Assembly: GCF_003129605.1 (NCBI RefSeq)
Contig: NZ_QBDX01000004.1
Coordinates: forward strand, 744,001-808,000
Reading direction: 5' to 3'
From: Hyphobacterium indicum
GTDB lineage: Bacteria; Pseudomonadota; Alphaproteobacteria; Caulobacterales; Maricaulaceae
Length of the DNA stretch: 64,000 bases
The notes beneath the pieces are model-generated. The model saw only the letters and a program-made list of their open reading frames with translations, was not told the DNA's origin and did not search any database. Both the position numbers and the translations under genes were made by a program. Below, one piece after another: positions 9,118-17,883 of this stretch (positions are counted from its first letter, which is position 1; every line of letters starts with the position of its first letter).

Positions 9118-10346
9118 TGGACATCTCCGGTAAGGTAGAGAATTCGCGACTGTGCCAACAACATGTCGACTTCAATGCGCAAAAGAGCGAGATCGGCATC
9201 GAGATGCGCAAGTTCGGACCGAACCAGTTCGGCAAAATCCGCACTTTCATTCTGATAGGCGAGGAGAACAGATTCCGCAGTTTCCCGGGCCCGCGGAAGA
9301 ACTGTCTCTTCATACAGGCGTGCGCTTTCTCCCAACCGGTTCAGCTGGGCTAGTTCGCGCTCCAGGCGCTGCGCCATGTCCATGAGGGTTGCGGCGCGTT
9401 CTAGTTCAGCGGCGCGGCGAAGATCACGTGCAGAGGCGACCGTTTCATCTTGCCGATCCCGGCTGAACAGGGGCATTTGAACACTTACGCCAATGCTGGC
9501 GATATCCGACCGGCTACCCCGTAGGCCATATCCGGCTTCAACACCCCAGGCAGGCCGGTATTCCTGGAGCGCTAGATCAATACCCAGCTCACGAGCGTCT
9601 ATGCGTGCATTGTGAGACCGGATCATTGGGTGACCGGCAAGACGTTCCAGTGCTGTTTCTCTCTCGGGAACCGGTGGGAGCACGGGCAGAACATCCGGTA
9701 GGGGCCGGCGCGCGACAGGCAAAGTGACAAAGCGCGATAGATCAGCGACGGCCATATCTCGGCTGCGTTCAATATCAATCAAGCGCGCTTCAAGAATGCT
9801 TTGTTCGAGATCGACCCGCGTCACATCATGGCTATTATTGCGGCCTGCCGAATAGGCCGACAACGCCACCTCTGCGAGGTCTTGGACTACGGCGAGGCGC
9901 TCACGCGTCAGGTCAGCGGATTGATCCAGATAATAAATTTCAAGCCAGGCCTCCCGGACGGACAGGGTGATCTGCCTGTCGGTCATGGCACGGCTAGCCT
10001 GCAGGGCTCTGGCTTCTGCCGAACGCTGCGCACGTGTCAGCCGTCTCGTGTCACCACGTGGAAACATCTGGCGCACACCAATACGCGCCTGTGTCATGGG
10101 TTCGCGGTTCGGATCAAGATCGGAGAGCGGCACATTGGCTATACCGGCAGAGAATACCGGATCCGGCAGGGTGTCGGCGGCAGCCCCCTGGCGTTCAAGC
10201 GCATCGGCGCGTGCATCGAAAACAGATGATGATGGCTCGCTGGCCTCCTGAGCGATCAGCACCGCTTCAGGTAGGCTGAGCGGGCGCAGCTCGTCATCGG
10301 CGACGACCGCGAAAGAGGCTGCGAGAGCCAGAATTTGCACAAGCAT
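9114..10346 (-). CDS. cusC: TolC-family outer-membrane efflux protein (CusC-like)
   Basis: A 410-residue outer-membrane channel protein. A short signal peptide (MLVQILALAASFAVVA) is followed by the long alternating Ala/Leu/Glu/Arg helices of the TolC/OEP repeat, for example SLPEAVLIAQEASEP near the start and ERELAQLNRLGESARLYEE later. It should form the exit duct of the CusCBA copper/silver pump. A GGAG site 7 nt before the ATG supports the start. It is shorter than E. coli CusC and lacks a lipobox, so it is probably not lipid-anchored. Confidence 0.9.
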   Translation of the reverse strand: MLVQILALAASFAVVADDELRPLSLPEAVLIAQEASEPSSSVFDARADALERQGAAADTLPDPVFSAGIANVPLSDLDPNREPMTQARIGVRQMFPRGDTRRLTRAQRSAEARALQASRAMTDRQITLSVREAWLEIYYLDQSADLTRERLAVVQDLAEVALSAYSAGRNNSHDVTRVDLEQSILEARLIDIERSRDMAVADLSRFVTLPVARRPLPDVLPVLPPVPERETALERLAGHPMIRSHNARIDARELGIDLALQEYRPAWGVEAGYGLRGSRSDIASIGVSVQMPLFSRDRQDETVASARDLRRAAELERAATLMDMAQRLERELAQLNRLGESARLYEETVLPRARETAESVLLAYQNESADFAELVRSELAHLDADLALLRIEVDMLLAQSRILYLTGDVQ

Positions 10347-10395
10347 AGTTTTCTCCAGGCGTTATCAGGAATGGATGCCCTTGGCGGGCGATCCA

Positions 10396-10800
10396 TCAAA
10401 CGCGTGGAGGTTTTCGCGGGGCGCTGGACTCTGCGGAAAACAGAGAACGGTTTCTGGCCAATGCGTGACCTTGGAGAGTCGGTAAGGGTAACTCCTCCGC
10501 AGCAGGCACAAGAATGGTCAAAACAGGCGTGCTCGCACCTGTGGCGCAATCAGGCATTTCGCAATCTGAACAACAGGGCGGTTGTTCTTGCTTCGACGCC
10601 TCGCTCGAATGCGACCAAGTCATTTGCACAGCCGCGTCATGATCGCATTCCATCGGCATCTCGACCGATGTTGCATCGCGCGGGTTCTGATTTGCCGATG
10701 CCTCAGTGCCGACAATTGGAAGGGCCATCAAGGCAATCACCACCCACGTAAAAAAACGCGTGGGCAAGCCAATTGCCAGATTTGAAGTCAGCCGTGCCAT
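10396..10800 (-). CDS. Small Cys/Met-rich exported protein of the cus operon
   Basis: A 134-residue protein with an N-terminal hydrophobic segment (FFTWVVIALMALPIVG) compatible with a signal peptide. The mature part has clustered potential metal ligands: MPMECDHD, MTWSH and CCSDCEMPDC. It is the first gene of the copper operon, 49 bp before cusC and in the same direction. I do not recognise a named family. The composition suggests a periplasmic copper-binding or copper-sensing accessory protein, which is inference. The ribosome-binding site is weak. Confidence 0.65.
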   Translation of the reverse strand: MARLTSNLAIGLPTRFFTWVVIALMALPIVGTEASANQNPRDATSVEMPMECDHDAAVQMTWSHSSEASKQEQPPCCSDCEMPDCATGASTPVLTILVPAAEELPLPTLQGHALARNRSLFSAESSAPRKPPRV

Positions 10801-10830
10801 TTGTAGGAGTTCAGCCCTATCGCTCTCGAA

Positions 10831-10855
10831 CCGTAAGCATGAGTACGGATTACGG
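10831..10855 (-). promoter_or_regulatory. Inverted repeat upstream of cus operon (possible operator)
   Basis: CCGTA and TACGG half-sites separated by 8 bp (10831-10848), with a second TTACGG copy at 10850-10855. It lies 31-55 bp upstream of the first gene of the copper operon. It does not resemble the CueR box before copA, so another regulator, such as a two-component response regulator, could act here. No regulator gene next to it supports this. Confidence 0.3.
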
Positions 10856-11188
10856 GCTAGAGTATATTATCCCTCATGCCGCCAGCAAATCATAAGACCG
10901 CTGAGACCGATTTGCACCGGCCTATTGCACCGATCCCATTCCCCGAAACCATATCTTATACTCGATATTATGCGCCAACTGTCGGCAATTCTGATACCAG
11001 TGGCATTTGCGCACGCAGCTTTCTTCAAGACATCAGCGCCTTGGAGTAGCTAGACGGCTTTCTCATCACAAACTCTTCGCGGCGGAACCGGTAGCGGGCC
11101 GCTTGATATAACCAGCCTAGATCTGGCGTTCGGAGCTTTGAGCCGTCCCAGGCCACAGCGAAGCGCACTCTTTATCAACTTTCTTAAG
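10856..11188. other. Non-coding stretch between the cus operon and hipBA
   Basis: About 330 bp with no convincing gene, hairpin or RNA in either strand. The flanking genes diverge from here, so it must hold the outward promoters of both. Confidence 0.5.
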
Positions 11189-11206
11189 TGTATAATACGT
11201 GATACA
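11189..11206 (+). promoter_or_regulatory. hipB promoter/operator
   Basis: A perfect TATAAT -10 hexamer at 11191-11196 lies inside an inverted repeat with half-sites TGTAT (11189-11193) and ATACA (11202-11206). The -35 region is weak. The dyad over the -10, about 35 bp before hipB, is the expected arrangement for autorepression by a HipB-type protein, but the link is inferred. Confidence 0.5.
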
Positions 11207-11229
11207 TAAAGAAGCTTATTGAGTTATGG

Positions 11230-11541
11230 ATGATACAAATGGTTGCCCCAACGTTGAATGTAACCCCGGCTGTCAAACGGGAGCTCCGGACACTGGGCGC
11301 CGGTTTAAAAAAAGCGCGCATCTTGCGTAAATTGTCCATGGAGCTCGTTGCCAAGCGCGCGGGATCTACTCGAAGCACACTGTACCGGATCGAAAAAGGT
11401 GATCCGAATGTTCGGATAGGTGCCTACCTGTTGGTCATGCAGGCACTGGGCATTCTCAATGGCATCGGCGAGTTCAACGATGAACTCGGAGAACGCCTTG
11501 CCACTGAACAACTTCCAAAGAGAGTCCGTCAACGTGACTGA
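11230..11541 (+). CDS. hipB: HipB-like XRE-family antitoxin/DNA-binding protein
   Basis: A 103-residue protein whose middle (about residues 22-72) is a Cro/C1-type helix-turn-helix: LKKARILRKLSMELVAKRAG, then STRSTLYRIEKGDPNVRIG. It lies directly before a HipA-like kinase gene and overlaps it by 8 bp, so it should bind the kinase and repress the promoter. An alternative start at the second Met (residue 4) cannot be excluded. Confidence 0.85.
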   Translation: MIQMVAPTLNVTPAVKRELRTLGAGLKKARILRKLSMELVAKRAGSTRSTLYRIEKGDPNVRIGAYLLVMQALGILNGIGEFNDELGERLATEQLPKRVRQRD

Positions 11542-12775
11542 TATTGAAGTCTATCTGGACGCGTTTGGCCAACAGCGTCGCGTGGGAACATTGCGTCGTC
11601 ACGCAGGAGCCCGCCGAGAGCGGGTCACCTATGAGCACGACGAACTGTGGCTCAAAGCACCGGAGGCATTTCAGTTCGACCCAACTATTCCGATGGTCGC
11701 CGGCGTAATAACTCCCCCTGCAAATAGGGAAATGTTCGGGACCCTAGGCGATAGCGCTCCTGACACGTGGGGCCGAGAGCTCATGCGGCGAGCAGAGCGG
11801 AGGTCTGCCGAACGCGAGAGGCGACCTGTTCGAACCTTGCACGAAACGGATTATTTGCTCGGCGTCTCTGATTTCACCCGGTTAGGGGCATTACGGTTCA
11901 AGCTGCAAGGGCAGGAGGAATTCCTATCTCCGCAAACACGGGGCGTCCCGACAACGGTAGCGCTTGGCGATCTGCTCCAAGCGTCACAGCGCATTCTGAA
12001 CGGCGAGGAGACCGACGAGGATCTGTTACTGATTTTCGCGCCCGGCTCGTCCCTGGGCGGTGCCCGCCCGAAGGCATCTGTCTTTGATCAGCATGGACGC
12101 CTTTCAATCGCGAAATTCCCGAAGGAAACGGATCAGTATTCTATATCGCGATGGGAAGCGATTGCGCTCGACATGGCGCAAGCATGTGGCATCACGACGG
12201 TTGAGCACGAGCTGCTGCCTTCCGCCCACGGTCCAATATTCGTCACGAAACGGTTCGATCGGAACGGCGATCAACGCATTCCGTTTATCAGCGCCATGGC
12301 AATGACGGAACATGAAGATGGCGACCGCGATGGCAGCTATTTAGAGATCGTTGATATCATCACAAGCCGAGGAGCCTATCCGGAGAGGGATCGTATCGAA
12401 CTTTTTCGTCGGATCGCCTTCACAATACTCATCAGCAATACCGATGACCATTTGCGCAATCACGGATTTCTCTGGACCGGTCGCCAAGGCTGGCAGCTAA
12501 GTCCTTGCTACGATCTGAACCCTGTGCCGGACGGCGCACGCATCCTGAAAACGCGTATTGATTACGATGAATCCACCGCGTCTCTTCAACTTCTTCAGCA
12601 GGTCGCCGAATTCTTTCTTCGTCTCGATGACGGCAATCAGATCATTCGAGAGTGCGCAGCCGTGGTCAGCCAGTGGCGAGAGTTCGCAAATTGCCGGCAA
12701 GCACCAGCATCTGAGATCGCTCGCATGACGACGGCTTTCGAGCACGACGACCTCGCCTACGCTCGGCAGATCTAG
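11534..12775 (+). CDS. hipA: HipA-family serine/threonine kinase toxin
   Basis: A 413-residue protein counted from a GTG at 11534 that overlaps the hipB stop. An ATG further upstream would lie well inside hipB and adds residues with no similarity to the family. HipA motifs are visible: a glycine-rich SSLGGARPKASV loop, the catalytic SNTDDHLRNHGF and the metal-binding LSPCYDLNPVPD. E. coli HipA phosphorylates glutamyl-tRNA synthetase and halts growth. Related HipA and HipT kinases have other tRNA-synthetase targets, so the target here is open. No frame damage is seen, so the module looks intact. Confidence 0.87.
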   Translation: MTDIEVYLDAFGQQRRVGTLRRHAGARRERVTYEHDELWLKAPEAFQFDPTIPMVAGVITPPANREMFGTLGDSAPDTWGRELMRRAERRSAERERRPVRTLHETDYLLGVSDFTRLGALRFKLQGQEEFLSPQTRGVPTTVALGDLLQASQRILNGEETDEDLLLIFAPGSSLGGARPKASVFDQHGRLSIAKFPKETDQYSISRWEAIALDMAQACGITTVEHELLPSAHGPIFVTKRFDRNGDQRIPFISAMAMTEHEDGDRDGSYLEIVDIITSRGAYPERDRIELFRRIAFTILISNTDDHLRNHGFLWTGRQGWQLSPCYDLNPVPDGARILKTRIDYDESTASLQLLQQVAEFFLRLDDGNQIIRECAAVVSQWREFANCRQAPASEIARMTTAFEHDDLAYARQI

Positions 12776-12869
12776 CGGCCGAAAAGCGCGACACGGAGTA
12801 TCCTCATATTGAACATTATGCGCGAAAGGCAGCGCGTTCTGATCGTAGCAGCAAGTTTGCGCTCATTTT

Positions 12870-13674
12870 GGTGCTGTCAGACGAAAGCGAAGTGGTCTCA
12901 GTTTTCTAGCACAAGCGTACTTTAGGAGGCCATACCACGCCATTCTTCCAGCGCGGTCTGCCGGTTCTCCTTGAACCGGTCGCGGTGATTGAGATGGCGT
13001 TCGAAATTGAAGTGATTGTGGACGGAAGAATGGACGGCGGCAAATTTCTGGAGACTTCGCATTCGTCGGAACCGGAGCATCGCCCGTTCTCGTCTTCTAA
13101 GAGGTAAGTGGCTGTTCTCGGCCCGATTATTGAGCCACCTCCCGACTTCCTGATCGTTTTCATTGCCGATAGTTTTCATTGCCGCGCGGTAGGACTTCAA
13201 GCGATCCGTCACGATGGTCTTGGGCTGGCCATAGCGCTTCATAGCTTTGCGCAGAAACTTCAATGCGGCTTGGCGATTCCGACGCTTGGTGACGAAGGCT
13301 TCAAGTACTTCGCCTTCGTGATCGACGGCCCTCCATAGGTAGTGAGTCTCGCCGTTTATCTTCACAAACAGCTCGTCCAGATGCCATTGCCACTGAGGCC
13401 AGGCACGAAGGCGATCTGCCCTCTTGCGGCGAATCTCCGCCGCAAACATCGGACCGAAACGGTTCCACCAGAACCGCACCGTCTCATGGCAAATATCAAT
13501 GCCGCGCTCGTGGAGCAGATCTTCGACGTTCCGTAGCGAAAGCGGAAACCGGACATACATCATCACCGCCAGGTGGATGATCTCAGGCGATGTCTTGAAA
13601 TACCGAAACGGGTTCTTGTTCATTCCGGCATTTCACCGGCAAACCGATAACGGGGCGTTTAATCTGACAGTACC
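12870..13674 (-). mobile_element. IS6-family insertion sequence
   Basis: An 805-bp element bounded by imperfect terminal inverted repeats: GGTGCTGTCAGA at 12870-12881 and its near complement TCTGACAGTACC at 13663-13674, with similarity continuing for about 5 bp inwards. It contains one transposase gene. The flanking 8-bp sequences differ, so no target duplication is present. This is consistent with later recombination or an adjacent deletion. Confidence 0.85.
12922..13623 (-). CDS. IS6-family transposase
   Basis: A 233-residue DDE transposase of the IS6 (IS26-like) type. It starts FRYFKTSPEIIHLAVMMYVR, has the DLLHERGIDICHETVRFWW helix-turn-helix, and carries the catalytic acids in WHLDELFVKI, VTDRLKSY and NRAENSH. 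Its full length and intact motifs suggest it is functional. It fills almost the whole element. Confidence 0.93.
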   Translation of the reverse strand: MNKNPFRYFKTSPEIIHLAVMMYVRFPLSLRNVEDLLHERGIDICHETVRFWWNRFGPMFAAEIRRKRADRLRAWPQWQWHLDELFVKINGETHYLWRAVDHEGEVLEAFVTKRRNRQAALKFLRKAMKRYGQPKTIVTDRLKSYRAAMKTIGNENDQEVGRWLNNRAENSHLPLRRRERAMLRFRRMRSLQKFAAVHSSVHNHFNFERHLNHRDRFKENRQTALEEWRGMAS

Positions 13675-13676
13675 AG

Positions 13677-13787
13677 CGATGGCGTAGAGACTACAACTTC
13701 GAGCGTCCGCACAGCGCCATCGGCTACCGAACGCCTGCGGAGGCACGAAAAGCGTCAGGGCTCACGCAGCCCGCCCTGGCGCCATGA
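13677..13787 (+). pseudogene. C-terminal remnant of an IS3-type transposase
   Basis: Immediately right of the IS6 element one frame reads RWRRDYNFERPHSAIGYRTP and continues to a stop at 13785-13787. This is the C-terminal signature (DYN...RPHSxxGYxTP) of IS3-family OrfB. Everything upstream is missing, so the IS6 element or a deletion it promoted removed the rest. The protein differs from the intact IS3 element at 19.6 kb. Confidence 0.8.
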
Positions 13788-13886
13788 CACGGGGATCTTC
13801 CAACTCCTCGTGGCCCGAAAACGGGGTCAAGTTCAAAGGCGAACAGACTCTACTAACGAATGGCCCGGATCAGGGGGCTGGGTCAG

Positions 13887-14285
13887 CTATTGTGATGCGT
13901 TTCCCGAAGGCGCCAACCGGCCTACAAAGCTGCATGTAGCCCGTGCAATCGGCTTGTCCTGGTCTGATTGCCAGGTGGTTACGTCGACGACCGTGAGGTT
14001 TCGACCTTTCTTGACCATTTCGACACTCGCTTTGAGGTCTCGGGCTTTTGCAGATCGCAGATAATCGACGCTGACATTGATTGCTTTATACACGATAGGT
14101 CTAACGGACAGCTGTTCGAGTTCGCTTAGTGCAGCATACTCCATGAAGGTTGCGAGCACGCCGCCGTGCAGAGCTCGGATAAGCGGGTTCCCGATATGCT
14201 CTTCACTAAAGGTCAAGGAATAGATGCGGCGGACATTTTCGGTGGAGGCGTCGAAGCCCAGCCAGTTGCCAAGATTATCGGTCAT
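13887..14285 (-). CDS. Hotdog-fold thioesterase (PaaI-like), second copy
   Basis: A 132-residue protein with the hotdog acyl-CoA thioesterase pattern. A GNPLIRALHGGVLATFMEYAA helix (about residues 32-52) provides the HGG signature and is followed by antiparallel strands. It overlaps the preceding thioesterase gene by 4 bp and ends the RND operon. The substrate is unknown. The pair may act as a heterodimer, since hotdog enzymes work as dimers or tetramers, but this is inferred only from their coupling. Confidence 0.78.
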   Translation of the reverse strand: MTDNLGNWLGFDASTENVRRIYSLTFSEEHIGNPLIRALHGGVLATFMEYAALSELEQLSVRPIVYKAINVSVDYLRSAKARDLKASVEMVKKGRNLTVVDVTTWQSDQDKPIARATCSFVGRLAPSGNASQ

Positions 14286-14773
14286 TGGGATTTGGTCGTT
14301 GCCATGGCGTCATATTTGGGACCACGGGTCCCGATCATGAACGTACCAAGGGCGGTCGCGAGTGTTTCGCCTGTTTCGAAATCGGTGATGTCTCCGCGAA
14401 CGAATGCCACGCTATCCCGGCGTGAATAACAATGGGCGTGACAGCGTATTTTTGTTCCGGAAACCGCTTTGGCCAAGTATTCGGTTCGCAGGTTTATGGT
14501 GGCGATGGGAACGAGGTCCTTGAGCCGGGTGAGCACCGAAAATCCGAGAACGGTGTCGAGTATGATTGCCATGGCTCCGCCGAAAATCTCGTTGGACCCC
14601 GGCCGAAAGCAAAAGGCATCATCCAGGACCGCGCTGATGGTGACTTCACCTTCGCCGACATCGAGCGGATAGATGTGGAAGCGGGCAAATAGCGGATGCT
14701 CCTCGGTGAAGAATTGCCGGGCTCCAGCGAGCCAGGGTGATAGTTCGATTTTGCCGGTTGAGGTTTCGGTCAT
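14282..14773 (-). CDS. Hotdog-fold thioesterase (PaaI-like), first copy
   Basis: A 163-residue hotdog protein. The central helix has the pattern RPGSNEIFGGAMAIILDTVLGF, with GG in place of the usual HGG, followed by the strand ATINLRTEYLAKA typical of PaaI-type thioesterases. It overlaps the RND pump stop by 4 bp. Hydrolysis of an acyl- or aryl-CoA is the family role. In this operon it could process a compound related to the pump substrate. Confidence 0.75.
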   Translation of the reverse strand: MTETSTGKIELSPWLAGARQFFTEEHPLFARFHIYPLDVGEGEVTISAVLDDAFCFRPGSNEIFGGAMAIILDTVLGFSVLTRLKDLVPIATINLRTEYLAKAVSGTKIRCHAHCYSRRDSVAFVRGDITDFETGETLATALGTFMIGTRGPKYDAMATTKSQ

Positions 14774-17700
14774 GATGTCTTGTTCGGCTGTCGGGTAATC
14801 AGGCCGCCAAACATCGTCCGGATAGCGCTGACACCCTTTCCCACATCAGCCATCGCTGCATAGGCGGATGGGAGAACAAGCATGGTCAAAACCGTTGAGG
14901 ATGCCAGCCCACCGATGATGATGAAGCCAAGCGCGTTGCGCCACTCCGCGCCATCGGACTGGGCCAGAGCGACGGGTATCAAACCGAAGATCGCAGAAAA
15001 CGCCGTCATCAAGACCGGCCGCAGGCGTTCCGGGCAAGCTTTGCGGATGGCGGCGACCGGATCGAGCCCTTCCTCACGTAGCTGGTTTGCGCGATCTACC
15101 AGGAGGATACCGTTCTTCATCACAATCCCCATCAGCGCGAGCATACCGATCTGGGCGAACAGCGACATTTCCTGATCCGCATAATACAGCGCGGCAAAGG
15201 CCCCGGAGAAACTCAACGGAGCTGTAATCATAATCAGGAGGGGTTGTACAAAACTGTTGAACTGGCTGGAAAGCACAATGTAGAGCGCGATCAGGGCCAG
15301 CATGAAGGCAAAGCCGATGGCCTCGATGGAATCCTGCATGCGGCGCGCCTGACCTTCAACCGTCAGCGTTATGCCCGCTGGTGGCGGACGCGCTTCGATT
15401 ATGCTTTCCAATACGTCAGATGCATCCCCCAGCGCTACGCCGGGCGCTGTATTGGTCAGGATTGAAATCATCCGGGACCGGTCTTGTCGGTCAATCTGTG
15501 ACAGGCCCTGGACGATCTCGATATTGGAAACATTTCCCAAATCAACCAGCTCGCCTGACCTTGAACGCACCTGGATTTGCCTCAGTGCGGCGAGGTCCTG
15601 CCTCTGCACATCCTCCAGCTGCAGGCGCACGTCGTATCGGTGACCATCCGATTCAAAGGTCGAAACATCCGCCCCGCCGATCGCAATGCGAGTGACCATC
15701 GCTAATTCATTCGCAGGCACGCCCATATCGCCGCCGCGTAACCGGTCGAATTGAACCTGAACTTCGGGGCGTCCGCCATTGAGACTGGACTGGGTATCGG
15801 CGAAGAAATCAGTTTGGTCCATATCGCCCATCAGAGCCTGTGCGTAGGCATCAATTCGATCGAGATCGGCGCCTCTCATGCGAAGGTCGATCTCAAAGGA
15901 GGTGATGCCGCCGCCGGAAATCCAGGGCACTTCCACCACGGCTATGTCTCGTGCTTGTGGAACGGCCTCGGACAGGGCCTGTCGCGCCAGTGCCATGACC
16001 ATTTCCTGAGTCATGTCCCGGGACTGTTTGGGCGTCATGGAGACAAGAAAGTCAATCTGGTTGAGCGCATTGCGTGCGCCGGCACCGGCAGTCACGAACA
16101 CGTTTTCAACTTCCGGAAGTTGCGCGAGAGCATCGGACATGATTTGTGCGGTTTCGCGCGCTTGTGTGATGCCGATACCGAGCGGAAGTTCCAGTGTTCC
16201 CTGAAATTCGCTGCGATCCGCGTTGGATGTAAAGCCTGATGGCACTAGAGCCGCAAAATATCCGCCGATTGGCAGGGTTGCAAAACCGAGCACGATGACC
16301 AGATAACGCCATTTTACGCACCAGTTGACGATGCCCCCATAGACTCGGTCCAGACCGTTCCAGAAGCTCTGTATGGGCTTGAGCAGAGCAGTCGGTTCAG
16401 AGTGTCGAAGCCAGCGCGAAGTCAGCATCGGGGTCAGCGTAAGCGCGACGATTAGTGATACGGATACCGAAAACACAATTGCCAGTCCGTACTGGAAAAA
16501 GAACCGTCCGACGATGCCGCTCATGAAGGCAATCGGGACGAAGACGGCGAGGGTCGCAAAGGTCCCGGCCAGTACCGCCAGTCCCACCTTGCGCGTGCCT
16601 TCGCGGGCAGCGGTCAATGGGTCTGCACCATGTTCCAGCTCCTTGGCGATGGCCTCGATGACGACGATGGCATCGTCCACCAGCAGACCAATGGCGACCG
16701 TCAGCGCAAGCAGCGTCAGCAGATTGATGGTGAAACCAAACATGTAAAAGGCGAAGAATGTCGCGACCAGTGAGGTCGGAATGGCGATGGCGACGATAAA
16801 CGTCGCGCGAAAATTGAGCAGGAAGGCGAAGACAACGATGACAACGAGAATCATTGCCATCTGGATCTCGTGGGAAACGTCCTCGATTGAGGATTCGATG
16901 AAACGAGTCACATCGCGCGCAACGATGATATCTATTCCCTCAGGCGCATTGGCCCGCAATTCATCAAGGGCGGCAACCACCGTGTGGGCGACTTCCACGG
17001 TATTGCGTCCCGATTGCCTGCGTATCTCCAGTGAAACACCTGTTTGGCCGTTGAGCAGGGCCAGTGAGCGCTCGTCTTCTAGACCATCTTCAATACGTGC
17101 CACATCACCCAGGCGGGTCGGTGCGCCGTTGGCGCGGTGGGCAACGACCAGATCACGAAATTCAACGAGGTTTTGCACCTCGGCCATGGTTCTGACGCTG
17201 TAGTCGATTCGTTCATTATCAATCTCCAGCCTGCCGCCGGGAACGTCAGAGTTCTCTGCCTGGATTGCGCGTTGCACGTCGATAGCTGTAAGGCCGTAGG
17301 CGCGCAGGCGTTGATTGTTCAACCAGATTCGGATGACGCGTTCGCGCCCGCCAAGAAGGCGGACCGAACCCACACCAGGCAAAGTCTGTATGCGTTCCCT
17401 GAGCACGTCGTCGGCGTATTGCGTAATCTCACGGATCGACAAATCACCGGAGACGATGATCGAGAGAATGGGTGAGGCGTCAGGATCGACTTTGGCTACG
17501 ACCGGCGTCTCCACCCCGACGGGTAATTCGCGGATGATCGTCTGCAATTGGTCGCGGACGTCTTGAGCCTTCACATCAATGTCTTCATCTAGCGAGAACT
17601 CGATGAAAACCTGCGATAGCCCGTCCGAGCTGGAGGATCGTAATTGCTCGATACCGGATATGGTATTGACCGCGCCTTCGATGACGTCGCTAATCTCGGA

Positions 17701-17883
17701 TTCGACGGTGTCCGGGGATGCGCCTTCAAGCGGTGTTGTCACGGATACATAAGGAAACTCGACATCGGGAAACAGATCAACGCCTAACCGACCGATGGAA
17801 AGCCAACCCAAGGCAACCAGTGAAGCGATGATCATGACCGCAAATACCGGCCGCTTCAGCGACGTTTCGACAAGCCCCATCAT
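14770..17883 (-). CDS. HAE1-type RND multidrug efflux pump
   Basis: A 1037-residue inner-membrane transporter. Family features include the N-terminal helix (TSLKRPVFAVMIIASLVALG), the loop motif GVDLFPDVEFP, the proton-relay helix 4 region (LTVAIGLLVDDAIVVIEAIA) and the C-terminal motif ACPERLRPVLMTAFSAIFG. It lacks the CusA-type methionines, so organic compounds are the likely substrates. It is coupled by 4-bp overlaps to the adaptor upstream and a thioesterase downstream. No outer-membrane partner is encoded nearby, so it must borrow a TolC-like protein. Confidence 0.93.
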   Translation of the reverse strand: MMGLVETSLKRPVFAVMIIASLVALGWLSIGRLGVDLFPDVEFPYVSVTTPLEGASPDTVESEISDVIEGAVNTISGIEQLRSSSSDGLSQVFIEFSLDEDIDVKAQDVRDQLQTIIRELPVGVETPVVAKVDPDASPILSIIVSGDLSIREITQYADDVLRERIQTLPGVGSVRLLGGRERVIRIWLNNQRLRAYGLTAIDVQRAIQAENSDVPGGRLEIDNERIDYSVRTMAEVQNLVEFRDLVVAHRANGAPTRLGDVARIEDGLEDERSLALLNGQTGVSLEIRRQSGRNTVEVAHTVVAALDELRANAPEGIDIIVARDVTRFIESSIEDVSHEIQMAMILVVIVVFAFLLNFRATFIVAIAIPTSLVATFFAFYMFGFTINLLTLLALTVAIGLLVDDAIVVIEAIAKELEHGADPLTAAREGTRKVGLAVLAGTFATLAVFVPIAFMSGIVGRFFFQYGLAIVFSVSVSLIVALTLTPMLTSRWLRHSEPTALLKPIQSFWNGLDRVYGGIVNWCVKWRYLVIVLGFATLPIGGYFAALVPSGFTSNADRSEFQGTLELPLGIGITQARETAQIMSDALAQLPEVENVFVTAGAGARNALNQIDFLVSMTPKQSRDMTQEMVMALARQALSEAVPQARDIAVVEVPWISGGGITSFEIDLRMRGADLDRIDAYAQALMGDMDQTDFFADTQSSLNGGRPEVQVQFDRLRGGDMGVPANELAMVTRIAIGGADVSTFESDGHRYDVRLQLEDVQRQDLAALRQIQVRSRSGELVDLGNVSNIEIVQGLSQIDRQDRSRMISILTNTAPGVALGDASDVLESIIEARPPPAGITLTVEGQARRMQDSIEAIGFAFMLALIALYIVLSSQFNSFVQPLLIMITAPLSFSGAFAALYYADQEMSLFAQIGMLALMGIVMKNGILLVDRANQLREEGLDPVAAIRKACPERLRPVLMTAFSAIFGLIPVALAQSDGAEWRNALGFIIIGGLASSTVLTMLVLPSAYAAMADVGKGVSAIRTMFGGLITRQPNKTS

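Noticed and set aside
10706-11053. Plus-strand reading frame between cus and hipB
   Set aside because: It begins antisense to the small Cys-rich gene, lacks a ribosome-binding site and shows no family.
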